64,000 nt of DNA from an uncultured Collinsella sp. (GTDB lineage: Bacteria; Actinomycetota; Coriobacteriia; Coriobacteriales; Coriobacteriaceae), in NCBI GenBank assembly GCA_902490405.1, contig CABUDS010000002.1, forward strand, positions 1 to 64,000. Direction: 5' to 3'. Positions 43,529-51,432 of the stretch are shown piece by piece; position 1 is the first letter of the stretch; the number at the start of each line of letters is the position of its first letter. Made by a program: the position numbers and the translations under genes. The notes beneath the pieces are model-generated. The model saw only the letters and a program-made list of their open reading frames with translations, searched no databases and had not been told where the DNA came from.

Positions 43529-45004
43529 ATGAACGAAAACGAGCTGGCCGGTTTGCTCGAGTCTTTAAAGCGCATGGGTTCGGATGACTTTAGCGTCGAA
43601 GTAAAGGAGAGCGCCACGACGCTTTCCCGCGACGTATGGGAAACGGTCAGCGCTTTCGCAAACACCGCCGGCGGCATCATCGTACTCGGAGTGAGCGAGC
43701 GCGCGGGTTTTGTCCCAGTTACAAACTTTGAGACCGAGAAAGTGCTCAACCAATTCGTGGCGGGCATGGGCGATGCCGGCGGTCGCGGAAAGCTGGCCAA
43801 TCCGCCCAAATACACCATTGAGCGCGTGGAGCTCCAGGGCACCGTGGTTCTGGTCATCACGATTGAGGAGCTCGACCCGTCGAGCAAGCCTTGCTATGTC
43901 ATAGAGCGGGGCGCTCAAGGTGGCAGCTACAAACGCATCGATGACAAAGATGTCCCGCTTTCGTCGACCGAGGTTTTGGCACTGTCGTCATATGAACGGA
44001 CGAGTCCTAGCGATTGCGATACGGTGCCCGGCACGAGTGCGGGCGATCTCGACGAGTCGCTGGTCGACCGCACGATAGAGCGTGCCTATTCGTTGACGCC
44101 TCGAGCGATGCGCGGTGCGGCGGACAAGAAGACAAAGATGAAGCGTCTGAATTTCCTCGATTTCCAGGGCAATGTTACCAAGGCCGGCCTCCTTGCCGCG
44201 GGCGTTTACCCTCAGCAGTTCTATCCCATGCTCTTCATTGATGTAGCTGTCCATGCGGGAACTCAAAAGGGCGCTGCGGGACCGCTAAGGTTTATGGACC
44301 GCACAGTCTGCGAGGGCACCCTGGGCGAGATGATTTCGGATGCTGTCGCGGCTGTCGCCAAAAACCTGCGTCGCACCTCGACCGTTCAAGGCGTCTCGCG
44401 TATCGACTCGCTGGAGATTCCCGAGGAGGTCCTGCGCGAGGCAATCGCGAACGCCGTTATCCACCGAGAATACGGAGATCGGTTCTGTGGGCAGTCGATC
44501 GCTGTTGACGTCTTTGATGACCGTATCGAGGTGACGAACCCCGGCGGTCTCTATGGCGGAAAAACTCGCGAGAACTTGTTTGATGGCAGCTCGCGGTGCC
44601 GCAACGCGACGCTCGTGAAGCTCATGTCGCTTGTCCCGTTGCCCGATGGCGCGGGCTCGCCTGCCGAGGGTAACGGTTCGGGTATTCCGATGATGGTCGA
44701 TGCCATGCGTGCGCACGGTCTGGCCGAGCCCCTGTTTTGCCCTGGTTTTGACCGGTTTAAGGTTGTCCTCTATCGCTCCAAGGTTGAGCAGGTCGATCAT
44801 GGTGGGGACCTGATTATGGCGGCCCTCAAGCGCTATGACGAGTTGGGAACGCGCGAGCTGGCAGAGCGCACGGGGCTTACCGTCTCTCAAGTTAGGACGC
44901 GCGTTAATGCGCTTATTGCTCAGGGCGAGATTGAGCCTACGGCAGCGGCGACGAGCCGCAATCGCAAGTATCGACTAACGGAGCGTGCAGGGCAGATGCG
45001 CTAG
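43529..45004 (+). CDS. AlbA_2 (Schlafen-like) / HATPase_c_4 DNA-binding regulator-type protein
   Basis: A 491-residue COG2865-type protein. The N-terminal AlbA_2 domain has VEVKESATTLSRDVWETVSAFANTAGGIIVLGV. The central ATPase-like domain has PEEVLREAIANAVIHREYG and ITNPGGLYGG-type VTNPGGLYGGKTRENL. The C-terminal winged helix (about 430-480) has YDELGTRELAERTGLTVSQVRTRVNALIAQGEIE. Members are found as regulators and near defence loci; the reaction is unknown. The repeat array upstream suggests it controls its own gene. Start chosen after GAAGGG. Confidence 0.8.
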   Translation: MNENELAGLLESLKRMGSDDFSVEVKESATTLSRDVWETVSAFANTAGGIIVLGVSERAGFVPVTNFETEKVLNQFVAGMGDAGGRGKLANPPKYTIERVELQGTVVLVITIEELDPSSKPCYVIERGAQGGSYKRIDDKDVPLSSTEVLALSSYERTSPSDCDTVPGTSAGDLDESLVDRTIERAYSLTPRAMRGAADKKTKMKRLNFLDFQGNVTKAGLLAAGVYPQQFYPMLFIDVAVHAGTQKGAAGPLRFMDRTVCEGTLGEMISDAVAAVAKNLRRTSTVQGVSRIDSLEIPEEVLREAIANAVIHREYGDRFCGQSIAVDVFDDRIEVTNPGGLYGGKTRENLFDGSSRCRNATLVKLMSLVPLPDGAGSPAEGNGSGIPMMVDAMRAHGLAEPLFCPGFDRFKVVLYRSKVEQVDHGGDLIMAALKRYDELGTRELAERTGLTVSQVRTRVNALIAQGEIEPTAAATSRNRKYRLTERAGQMR

Positions 45005-45036
45005 CGAGTGTCGATGGCCGTAGTTGCGCCCGCCGC

Positions 45037-45183
45037 ATGAGCGTGGATTTTCGGACACACGAGCGTGGAAATTCGGACGCACGCCGAATGACAGTGGATT
45101 TTCGGACGAAATCGGCCGCCAAAAGCCCAAAAACCGTCCAAATATCCACGCTCATCTTCGGACCGTCCAATAATCCACGCTCG
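45037..45183. repeat. Cluster of GCGTGGATTTTCGGAC repeats
   Basis: Three forward copies at 45037-45056, 45061-45078 and 45093-45108 face two reverse copies at 45136-45155 and 45165-45183. The whole block could fold into a large hairpin. It fills most of the 340-bp gap between the AlbA_2 gene and the PilZ gene (start 45345). No gene seen. Confidence 0.75.
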
Positions 45184-45344
45184 CGTGGCGCCCGCTGCCG
45201 AGCCGCTCTCGCGCACGTTCACCCGCGCCCCGCATCCCGCCATTTCACGCACCACGCATCGAAACCCACAGCAAAGCAGTTACAATAGCCCAATGTGCAT
45301 CGCGCACGACGATGATATCGGCGCCCGCGACTGGGGGAGACAAC

Positions 45345-46010
45345 ATGGCAGAGCAACAGATAACGCCGGGAACCAAGCTTCAGGTGGCATTCGATGTGCC
45401 CATGGGCCAAAAAACCGACTTCAACATGCTTGCCACGTACAAAGAGAACCTGGACGACGCGTACTTCCTTATGAGCGCGCCCATGCTCGCCGGCAAACCG
45501 CTGCTCATGGACGAAAATCAAAAGCTGCTGCTGCAGTACAAAGTAGGCGAGGAAACGTTCGTGCTCGCCGGCTATCCCGAGGCAGTCGAGAAAAAGGGTA
45601 TCCGCACCTACTGGAAAATGCGCAAAGTCGCCGAGCAGCGCACCTTCGTCAAGCGCCACGACGAGCGTTTTAAGGTCGCCATGCGCCTGACCTACCAGCG
45701 CGACAACGCGCCTACCCCCGAGCCCGAGGACGCCATGACCATCGACGTCTCGGCCGGCGGCCTGGCCGTCTACCTCGACGATTACCCCGACGTGGGTGAG
45801 GCCCTGGCTGTGCAAATGCCCACGATCCGCCTGCAGAGCGAGCGCCATGAGCTGCCCGAGCAGCTGGGCATCGTGTGTTGGGTGCGCCGCGCGCCCAAGG
45901 GCAGCCTGTATCGCAACGTCTGCGGCCTGCAGTTCCGTTACGCCGACGACATGGAGCGCGAGCTCGTCAAAGAATACGTCGGCTACATTCGCACCAAATA
46001 TAAGATCTGA
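45345..46010 (+). CDS. PilZ-domain protein (putative c-di-GMP receptor)
   Basis: A 221-residue protein. The N-terminal YcgR_2/PilZN-like beta domain covers about residues 1-95. The PilZ domain carries both c-di-GMP motifs: RxxxR as Arg104-HDE-Arg108 and DxSxxG as Asp134-V-Ser136-AG-Gly139. It should bind c-di-GMP and pass a signal to a partner. It lies 5 bp before a membrane protein gene (46016) that shares a C-terminal signature with SipW-class secreted proteins, so it may control their assembly or export. No flagellar genes are in view. Start chosen for GGGGGAG. Confidence 0.88.
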   Translation: MAEQQITPGTKLQVAFDVPMGQKTDFNMLATYKENLDDAYFLMSAPMLAGKPLLMDENQKLLLQYKVGEETFVLAGYPEAVEKKGIRTYWKMRKVAEQRTFVKRHDERFKVAMRLTYQRDNAPTPEPEDAMTIDVSAGGLAVYLDDYPDVGEALAVQMPTIRLQSERHELPEQLGIVCWVRRAPKGSLYRNVCGLQFRYADDMERELVKEYVGYIRTKYKI

Positions 46011-46015
46011 TCGCC

Positions 46016-47149
46016 ATGGCTCTGTTCAAGCGTAACAACAATAAAGAGCAAGCTGCCGAGGATTTGGCCGAGAATCAGGCTGAGGACACGTCGCAGGACG
46101 CGCCCGGTGCCAATGCCGAGGACGTGCCCGGCGAGGACTCCGCACCCGAGCAGGCTCCCGCCCCGCGCAAGCGCTTCGGTAAGCCCAAGCCCAAACGCAA
46201 GCGCGACCTGCGCGGCGTGGTACGCATCGAGGAGCTGGAGCAGGCGCTGGCCGACCAGGACCTCGATGACATCGACCCCGACGCGGTCGTATCCATGTAT
46301 ATGCCCAAGCGCCGCATGGAGCGCATCGGCGCGGCGCTGCTGCGCATGGACAAGCTGCAAAAGGCCCTCGTGGTGCTGGCGCTTGCCTTTGGCGTGCTGT
46401 TCGCCCTGTCGTTTATGCAGGAAAACATGGGCAACTTCACCATTAACCTCAACCGCCTGGAGCTGTTCCGCCGCGGCGTGGCCATTGCCGACAACGGCGA
46501 CTTTAACAACGCCACCGCGCGCCTGGCGGCCGACGCCTTGGACAACGGCACCAATATCGCTGCCGAGGACCTGCCCGACAACCTGGACGATATCGACGGT
46601 AGCCACAACGGCAAAAACTACGTGGCGTACACCTTCTATATCCGTAACGCCGGCAAGACCGATCTGGGCTACAGCGCCAAGCTCAAGGTGGTCAGCGCCA
46701 GCAAGGGCGTGGAGAAGGCGGCGCGCGTGAGGGTGTATCGCAACGGTGAGCCCACCACCTACGCGGCTGCCGCGGCGGATGGCAATCCCGAGCCCAACAC
46801 CAAGCCGTTTGCGTCCAAAGACGTGGTGACGACCATTAGCCACGCGAACTTCCGCGTGGGCGATGTGGACAAATACACCGTGGTCATTTGGCTAGACGGC
46901 GACGACCCGGAGTGCGTGGACAAGATCATCGGCGGCGCAGTGGAGTTTGGCTTCGATTTTGATTCGTCCGAGACCGATGACACGAGCCTGTTCATTAAGT
47001 TCGTGGAGGATATTGCCGACACCCTGACCGGCAACGACCCCATTAGCGCGAGCGGTAACGAGGCGCCCGATTACTACAAGGAGCACAACGTGACCTGGAG
47101 TAACCGCCGCAACCAAAAGAACTCGCCTGCAGGCGATGGGGACAAGTAG
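46016..47149 (+). CDS. Type II membrane protein with a SipW-family-like extracellular domain
   Basis: A 377-residue protein. The N-terminal 114 residues are cytoplasmic, acidic then basic (PRKRFGKPKPKRKRDLRG), and could bind the PilZ partner. One transmembrane helix lies at about 115-134. The extracellular part (135-377) has YVAYTFYIRNAGKTDLGYSA and ends in VVIWLDGDDPECVDKIIGG, the same signature as the secreted proteins at 48996 and 57478-61010. Unlike them it has no TYAWF cleavage site, so it stays anchored. It follows the PilZ gene by 5 bp. Confidence 0.78.
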   Translation: MALFKRNNNKEQAAEDLAENQAEDTSQDAPGANAEDVPGEDSAPEQAPAPRKRFGKPKPKRKRDLRGVVRIEELEQALADQDLDDIDPDAVVSMYMPKRRMERIGAALLRMDKLQKALVVLALAFGVLFALSFMQENMGNFTINLNRLELFRRGVAIADNGDFNNATARLAADALDNGTNIAAEDLPDNLDDIDGSHNGKNYVAYTFYIRNAGKTDLGYSAKLKVVSASKGVEKAARVRVYRNGEPTTYAAAAADGNPEPNTKPFASKDVVTTISHANFRVGDVDKYTVVIWLDGDDPECVDKIIGGAVEFGFDFDSSETDDTSLFIKFVEDIADTLTGNDPISASGNEAPDYYKEHNVTWSNRRNQKNSPAGDGDK

Positions 47150-47156
47150 GGCGAAC

Positions 47157-47197
47157 AAGCGCCGGGCCGGGATTGAATTCCCGGCCCGGCGCTTTTG
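47157..47197. terminator. Bidirectional terminator
   Basis: A perfect 16-bp stem (AAGCGCCGGGCCGGGA at 47157-47172 with its complement at 47179-47194) and T/A runs on both sides. It serves the plus-strand operon and the minus-strand gene at 47198. Confidence 0.88.
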
Positions 47198-47710
47198 CTA
47201 TACAGAGTCGTTGTCGTTAGAGGTGCCGCCGTTGCCCGCGGCGGCATCCAGCAGGAACAGTCGCAGCGCGAGATTGATCGCGTAGCCCGGTTTGACCTGC
47301 GCGGCGTCTCCCATGCGTTCGCCCAGGTCGCCACAGTAGGCGTAAACATCGCGGATGAGGTCCGCGCCCGAGAGGGTAAACATGTAGCCCGCGTCCGAAA
47401 GCGCGTTGGGTGCTGCGGGCAGTCCCGCGGCCGCACAAAAGCTCGCAAGGTCGGGGCCCATGACGGCCTCGTAGTCGATTGCGTGGCCGTCGTCCTGGGC
47501 GGCCCACTCCTGCTCGCGGGTGTACGACAACGCCGCCGCCAGCACAAAACTGGGCGTGGGGGCGTTGACGTCATCGGTGGTGGCGACGAGCTTGCCGGCC
47601 GCCTGCGTGACCAGCCAGGCGACTTCGCGCTGACAGCGAACGGCTTTGCGCATCACCGGCTTGATCGATCCGGCAGAAACGCTTCCCTTGGGTTGAGTGG
47701 CGGCAGCCAT
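47198..47710 (-). CDS. Hypothetical protein, function unknown
   Basis: A 170-residue, mostly helical soluble protein with no signal peptide. Visible features are MRKAVRCQREVAWLVTQAAGKLVATTDDVNAPTPSF, and YTREQEWAAQDDGHAIDYEAVMGPDLASFC. No catalytic motif is recognised. The ribosome site GGGAGGGCCC is strong, and the gene shares a terminator with the PilZ operon. Its position between two groups of SipW-class genes is suggestive only. Confidence 0.65.
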   Translation of the reverse strand: MAAATQPKGSVSAGSIKPVMRKAVRCQREVAWLVTQAAGKLVATTDDVNAPTPSFVLAAALSYTREQEWAAQDDGHAIDYEAVMGPDLASFCAAAGLPAAPNALSDAGYMFTLSGADLIRDVYAYCGDLGERMGDAAQVKPGYAINLALRLFLLDAAAGNGGTSNDNDSV

Positions 47711-48110
47711 GGGGCCCTCCCAACAAATAGCCCGTTAGGCAGGCATTAATTTCTCGTTCTGCACCAGTATAGCGAGCGGGGGAGGGCTAAGGGCAAAGCT
47801 CGGTGGGGGATGTATGAGCGTGTTGGCATGGAGCCGCGGTCGCAAACCTTAAGAGATGCTTATGACTTTGCGGGAGAGCGTGGCCAAATAAAGTAAATAT
47901 TGTCCACATGTCCCACACATAATCCGAGGTAAACCCATGATTCCGCCGGAATGTAGGACCTCGAAAACTCATAAGGAAATCATAAGAATTATGGTATCCT
48001 CAATTCCAAATTTTAAGGATGGGCAAGCAACATCCAACACGAAAGCACGGGCTCCCCTTCCGGGCTTCTCGAGGGTCATCTGGGATGAATGGGGAAAGAA
48101 AGGGGTCCGT
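47711..48110 (+). other. Leader/intergenic region before the SipW-class gene at 48111
   Basis: No gene supported over 400 bp. A possible folded leader element lies at 47925-47963: CGAGGT pairs with ACCTCG, enclosing ATTCC-GCC-GGAAT. An A/T-rich segment with TATGGTATCC near 47991 may be a promoter. I could not match it to a c-di-GMP riboswitch. Confidence 0.35.
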
Positions 48111-48911
48111 ATGGATACCAAAGCATTAAAGAAGCAGATGGGCGCCGCCATCGCCATGGTGCTGGTAGCAGCCGTAGCGTTGGGCTCTGCCACGTTCGCA
48201 TGGTTTGTGACTAACAACAAGGTCGACGCCACCACGAGCACGATTTCTGCTCAGTCGAACGCAGCATACATGACGATTGCAAATGGCACGACGGGCGCCA
48301 ATGCGACCGATACCACCTCGGTCAAAACTGAGGTCACAACCAAGCCTCTTTATCCTGCTACATACGGTGAGCAAGATGCTACAAAGAAGGGCACTTGGAT
48401 GACTGGCTTTGGCACTACGCTTGATGATGGCACCCTTAGCGGCTCCCTTGTCGAGTGCAAGGATCCGACTGGGACCGCAAACGCTGGCTCCACTGCCGCT
48501 GCGCTCGCAGGTGACTACATTCTTCAGCAGGACTACAACATCAGCTCTAAGGGCCAGAATCTTACTGGCCTTCAGGTCGAGAAGGTTACGGTCGCGAAGG
48601 ACTCTACGTCGAACTCCGAGCTTGCTAAGGCACTTCGCGTGCTCGTCACTAATGCTGACGGCACCGCTTGGGTTGTTTACGGGCAGAAGGCCGATAGCGC
48701 AGATTACGAGTGCAAGCTTTCCTCTGATACCAGCAACGCCGCAACCGTATCCCTTGGCGACGTTACGGCAAAGCTGGACACCGCGGTTCACGTGTACCTC
48801 TACTACGAGGGCAAGGATGCCAAGGTCACCACGAGGAACCTGCAGGATAACAAGCTGACCGCCACTGCAAAGGCGACAGTGTTCTTCACCGCAACTGCGG
48901 ACAACAAGTAA
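48111..48911 (+). CDS. SipW-class secreted surface protein (TasA-like)
   Basis: A 266-residue exported protein. The signal has basic MDTKALKKQ, a hydrophobic core AIAMVLVAAVALG and the end SATFAWFVTNNKV, the TYAWF-type site cut by SipW-like peptidases. The mature part is rich in Thr, Ser, Ala and Asp, predicted beta-rich, with a C-terminal VHVYLYYEGKDAKVTT related to the WLEG signature but without its Cys. Codon use is richer in A/T than in the 57-61 kb set. Next to a paralogue at 48996, with a terminator between. GAAAGGGG precedes the start. Confidence 0.8.
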   Translation: MDTKALKKQMGAAIAMVLVAAVALGSATFAWFVTNNKVDATTSTISAQSNAAYMTIANGTTGANATDTTSVKTEVTTKPLYPATYGEQDATKKGTWMTGFGTTLDDGTLSGSLVECKDPTGTANAGSTAAALAGDYILQQDYNISSKGQNLTGLQVEKVTVAKDSTSNSELAKALRVLVTNADGTAWVVYGQKADSADYECKLSSDTSNAATVSLGDVTAKLDTAVHVYLYYEGKDAKVTTRNLQDNKLTATAKATVFFTATADNK

Positions 48912-48936
48912 TCGCAGCTACGATTTATGGCTTGCG

Positions 48937-48973
48937 AAGGGCAGGTTCCCAGCCCGGGATCCTGCCCTTTTCC
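48937..48973 (+). terminator. Terminator between the two SipW-class genes
   Basis: AAGGGCAGG at 48937-48945 pairs with CCTGCCCTT at 48961-48969, then TTTCC-type pyrimidines. It would limit read-through into 48996, giving unequal amounts of the two proteins. Confidence 0.75.
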
Positions 48974-48995
48974 TTAACGAAGGGAGGCGACGGGT

Positions 48996-49940
48996 ATGCA
49001 CGATTCGGTAAAGAAGCTTAAGGTTCAGCTTGTTGGGGCGGCGTTGACCGTCGTCGTCTCGGCGGTGGCGCTTTCTGCGACTACCTACGCATGGTTTGTC
49101 TCCAATAGTAGGGTTCATGCAACTACGAGCACCATTTCCGCTCAAGCGAACGGCATGGTGCTGCAAATTGCAAAGGGCAAAGACTTTAATCATGACGGTT
49201 CGGATAAACAGACCACTGCCAGCTCTATGGGTCACGAAATCAGCCCTTCATCGACGAACGATGCGCGGTCTTGGTTTGTTCCCAAGTCCTGGCAGGGCAC
49301 CGATGTCTCCAGCTACCAGAAGGCCAACACGGACGCTAGCGGCAAGTACACGCTGACGAGCGGCACCGATTCCTATTATGCCTACGTCGCCGCTGACTAC
49401 ACCCTCTACACCGTGACGAACACGGGTATCGCGGACGTTTATCTGGATGGCACGAATCCTGTCACCATCAAGCCTTCCGGCAACGAAACGGATGAATGGT
49501 TCAAGAAGATTAAGGGCAGCCTACGCGTCGGCATTGTTATCAATGACGATCTTAAGGTCGTTTATGCTCCCATTGAACCTTCGACTACTGAGCATGGCAA
49601 CGACGCCTCCTCAACGACCGGTTGGAGTTGCGTCGCAGCCGAAGGAACGACGACCCAAGCGCCGTCGTATGCGCATGTTGCCAGCACGACCCTAATTGAC
49701 CAGAACAGCGGCGATTGGGCCGCCACTGGATCGGGCGACTCTTATTCCAAACCTGTTGGAGCAAATCCGCAGGCCATCGCGAAGAACGTTGGCTACAACG
49801 GCACGAATATGAAGATCGTCATCTGGATGGAGGGCACCGATTCCGACTGTCAAAACTGGTCCGAGCAGGGCAAGAACACCACTGCTCCGACCTTTGACGT
49901 AACGGTCAGCTTGGTCGGTATCGTTCCTGATTCCAAGTAG
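48996..49940 (+). CDS. SipW-class secreted surface protein (TasA-like)
   Basis: A 314-residue exported protein. The signal is KKLKVQLVGAALTVVVSAVALSATTYAWFVSN, followed by SRVHATTSTISAQANG, nearly the same as VDATTSTISAQSN in the preceding gene, so the pair arose by duplication. The C terminus has MKIVIWMEGTDSDCQNWSEQG, the full WLEG-x-D-x-C signature, and ends FDVTVSLVGIVPDSK. Mature domain is beta-rich with many Thr and Ser. Likely fibre or matrix subunit (inference). GAAGGGAGG precedes the start. Confidence 0.82.
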   Translation: MHDSVKKLKVQLVGAALTVVVSAVALSATTYAWFVSNSRVHATTSTISAQANGMVLQIAKGKDFNHDGSDKQTTASSMGHEISPSSTNDARSWFVPKSWQGTDVSSYQKANTDASGKYTLTSGTDSYYAYVAADYTLYTVTNTGIADVYLDGTNPVTIKPSGNETDEWFKKIKGSLRVGIVINDDLKVVYAPIEPSTTEHGNDASSTTGWSCVAAEGTTTQAPSYAHVASTTLIDQNSGDWAATGSGDSYSKPVGANPQAIAKNVGYNGTNMKIVIWMEGTDSDCQNWSEQGKNTTAPTFDVTVSLVGIVPDSK

Positions 49941-49970
49941 GACAAGCACTGACAATAACTTAGACAAAGG

Positions 49971-50008
49971 ACGAGGGCCAGTTCAGGATTGAACTGGCCC
50001 TCGTTTGT
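49971..50008. terminator. Bidirectional terminator
   Basis: A perfect 14-bp stem (CGAGGGCCAGTTCA at 49972-49985 with 49990-50003), then TTTGTT. It separates the SipW-class gene from the converging methyltransferase gene. Confidence 0.88.
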
Positions 50009-50028
50009 TAATGCAAAAAGCGGCTTGG

Positions 50029-51291
50029 CTACAGCCCGTACACCTCAACCATGGCCTCGCCGATGCGGTGAGGCACGCCGGTAACCAGAGCGTTACCCAT
50101 GCAAAAAGCTCGATGGCCATCGGTCATGCCCGTGTCGGTCCAGCCCTTCGGGAATCCCTGGAGCTGATCGAGTTCGTCGGGGACAAGACGACGGAAACGA
50201 CCGTCGGGGCATTCGATGACATGTTTGAATCGGCTGGCTCCCGTGCCGCCTTCGCCTGTGAGAATCGTTCGGCTCGGTTTGTCGACGGCATCCGGGAAGC
50301 TCATGGCTCCCTCGGAATACGTGTACGTAAAGCCCGTCTTCTTGTTGGCGCGCTCTTCGCGCTTGCTGCCCTTGAGGTAGCGCCAGTCGGGAAGCTTTTC
50401 GTCAGAGATGTAGAACTGCTCTGGAACAAGTGCCTCATCGACAAGCACATCGCCAAGCACGCGGCGCTCGCCGTGATAGTCCTCAGTGAAGTCGCACGTC
50501 AGAACATGACAGCCCTGCATGACGCCAGCGTTTTTGAACTGCGATGTCTTTTGACCAACGCCAAAGCGAGTCGAGTTCTCATAAGGGTCGGGCAGGACAT
50601 CGAGCTCCGTCATTTCGTCGGGATAGATGGCAGGGAAAGCCTTTGCCATGACGCCGTTGTGCATGCGGCCAACAAGATCGACCTTGCTGGCGTTCTTCTC
50701 GCAGAAGATGTAAACGCGCTTGCGACGCTGGGGGAAACCGTATTCTGCTGAGTTGACAACGCGCCATTCGACGGTGTAATCGAGATCGGCGAGGCAACTC
50801 AAGATGATGGCAAAGTCGCGACCGCGCTGAGATGCGGGTGACTTGAGCAGACGGTCAACGTTCTCAAAGAGACCGAAGCGGGGCTTCTTCATCTCGAGGA
50901 AGTGATGGATATCCCACCAAAGGACACCCTTCTTGCCCTCGATGCCGTGCGCCTGATTGAGTGGACGCGCAACAGAATAGTCCTGGCAAGGAAAGCCACC
51001 GACGACCATTTGCACGTCGGGGATTTCGATCTCGCCGGCCTCAGCCTGCTCAAGTACCTTATTGATATCTTCATTGACGACAGAATCCTCGCCAAAGCGA
51101 TCCATGTAGCAACGGGCCGCAAATTGGCGAGCCTTGGTTCCAGGTGGCTCCCACTGGTTGGCCCAAATGGTGCGGAAGGGGCCGGCGGGCTTCATATAAA
51201 ACTCGGGATGGCGCGGGTCGGCATAGCCTTCAAGACCCAGCCGAAATCCACCGACGCCCGCAAAAAGCTCGGCAATGTTAATCTCAGACAC
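50029..51291 (-). CDS. DNA cytosine-5 methyltransferase (Sau3AI-type)
   Basis: A 420-residue C5 methyltransferase. Motif I is IAELFAGVGGFRLGLEG, motif IV is GGFPCQDYSVA with catalytic Cys102, motif VI is FENVDRLL, and motif VIII is QRRKRVYIF. A target-recognition region of about 130 residues follows, and motifs IX-X are in GRFRRLVPDELDQLQGFPKGW and GNALVTGVPHRIGE. The divergent gene at 51433 is a MutH/Sau3AI-like nuclease, so GATC methylation at cytosine is predicted. The start is GTG 51291 with GGAGAAAC upstream. Confidence 0.92.
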   Translation of the reverse strand: MSEINIAELFAGVGGFRLGLEGYADPRHPEFYMKPAGPFRTIWANQWEPPGTKARQFAARCYMDRFGEDSVVNEDINKVLEQAEAGEIEIPDVQMVVGGFPCQDYSVARPLNQAHGIEGKKGVLWWDIHHFLEMKKPRFGLFENVDRLLKSPASQRGRDFAIILSCLADLDYTVEWRVVNSAEYGFPQRRKRVYIFCEKNASKVDLVGRMHNGVMAKAFPAIYPDEMTELDVLPDPYENSTRFGVGQKTSQFKNAGVMQGCHVLTCDFTEDYHGERRVLGDVLVDEALVPEQFYISDEKLPDWRYLKGSKREERANKKTGFTYTYSEGAMSFPDAVDKPSRTILTGEGGTGASRFKHVIECPDGRFRRLVPDELDQLQGFPKGWTDTGMTDGHRAFCMGNALVTGVPHRIGEAMVEVYGL

Positions 51292-51432
51292 GTTTCTCCA
51301 ATCGCTACTGTGTCCGTTTATGGTGCTCACAACAATAACCGATCGAGCGGACAAGATCAAGCCCTCAATTTTATGGAGGAAATTGCTGCCCTGAACTACC
51401 ATGGGGCTAACTGCGACTTTCGGAGGTACCCT

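Noticed and set aside
47925..48110. c-di-GMP riboswitch upstream of the SipW-class gene
   Set aside because: A hairpin is visible, but I could not find the conserved GEMM core, so only a possible structured leader is listed.
50902..51432. Longer N terminus for the Sau3AI-like nuclease
   Set aside because: This part overlaps the methyltransferase gene in antisense. GTG 51433 has a strong GGAGG site and gives a Sau3AI-sized protein.
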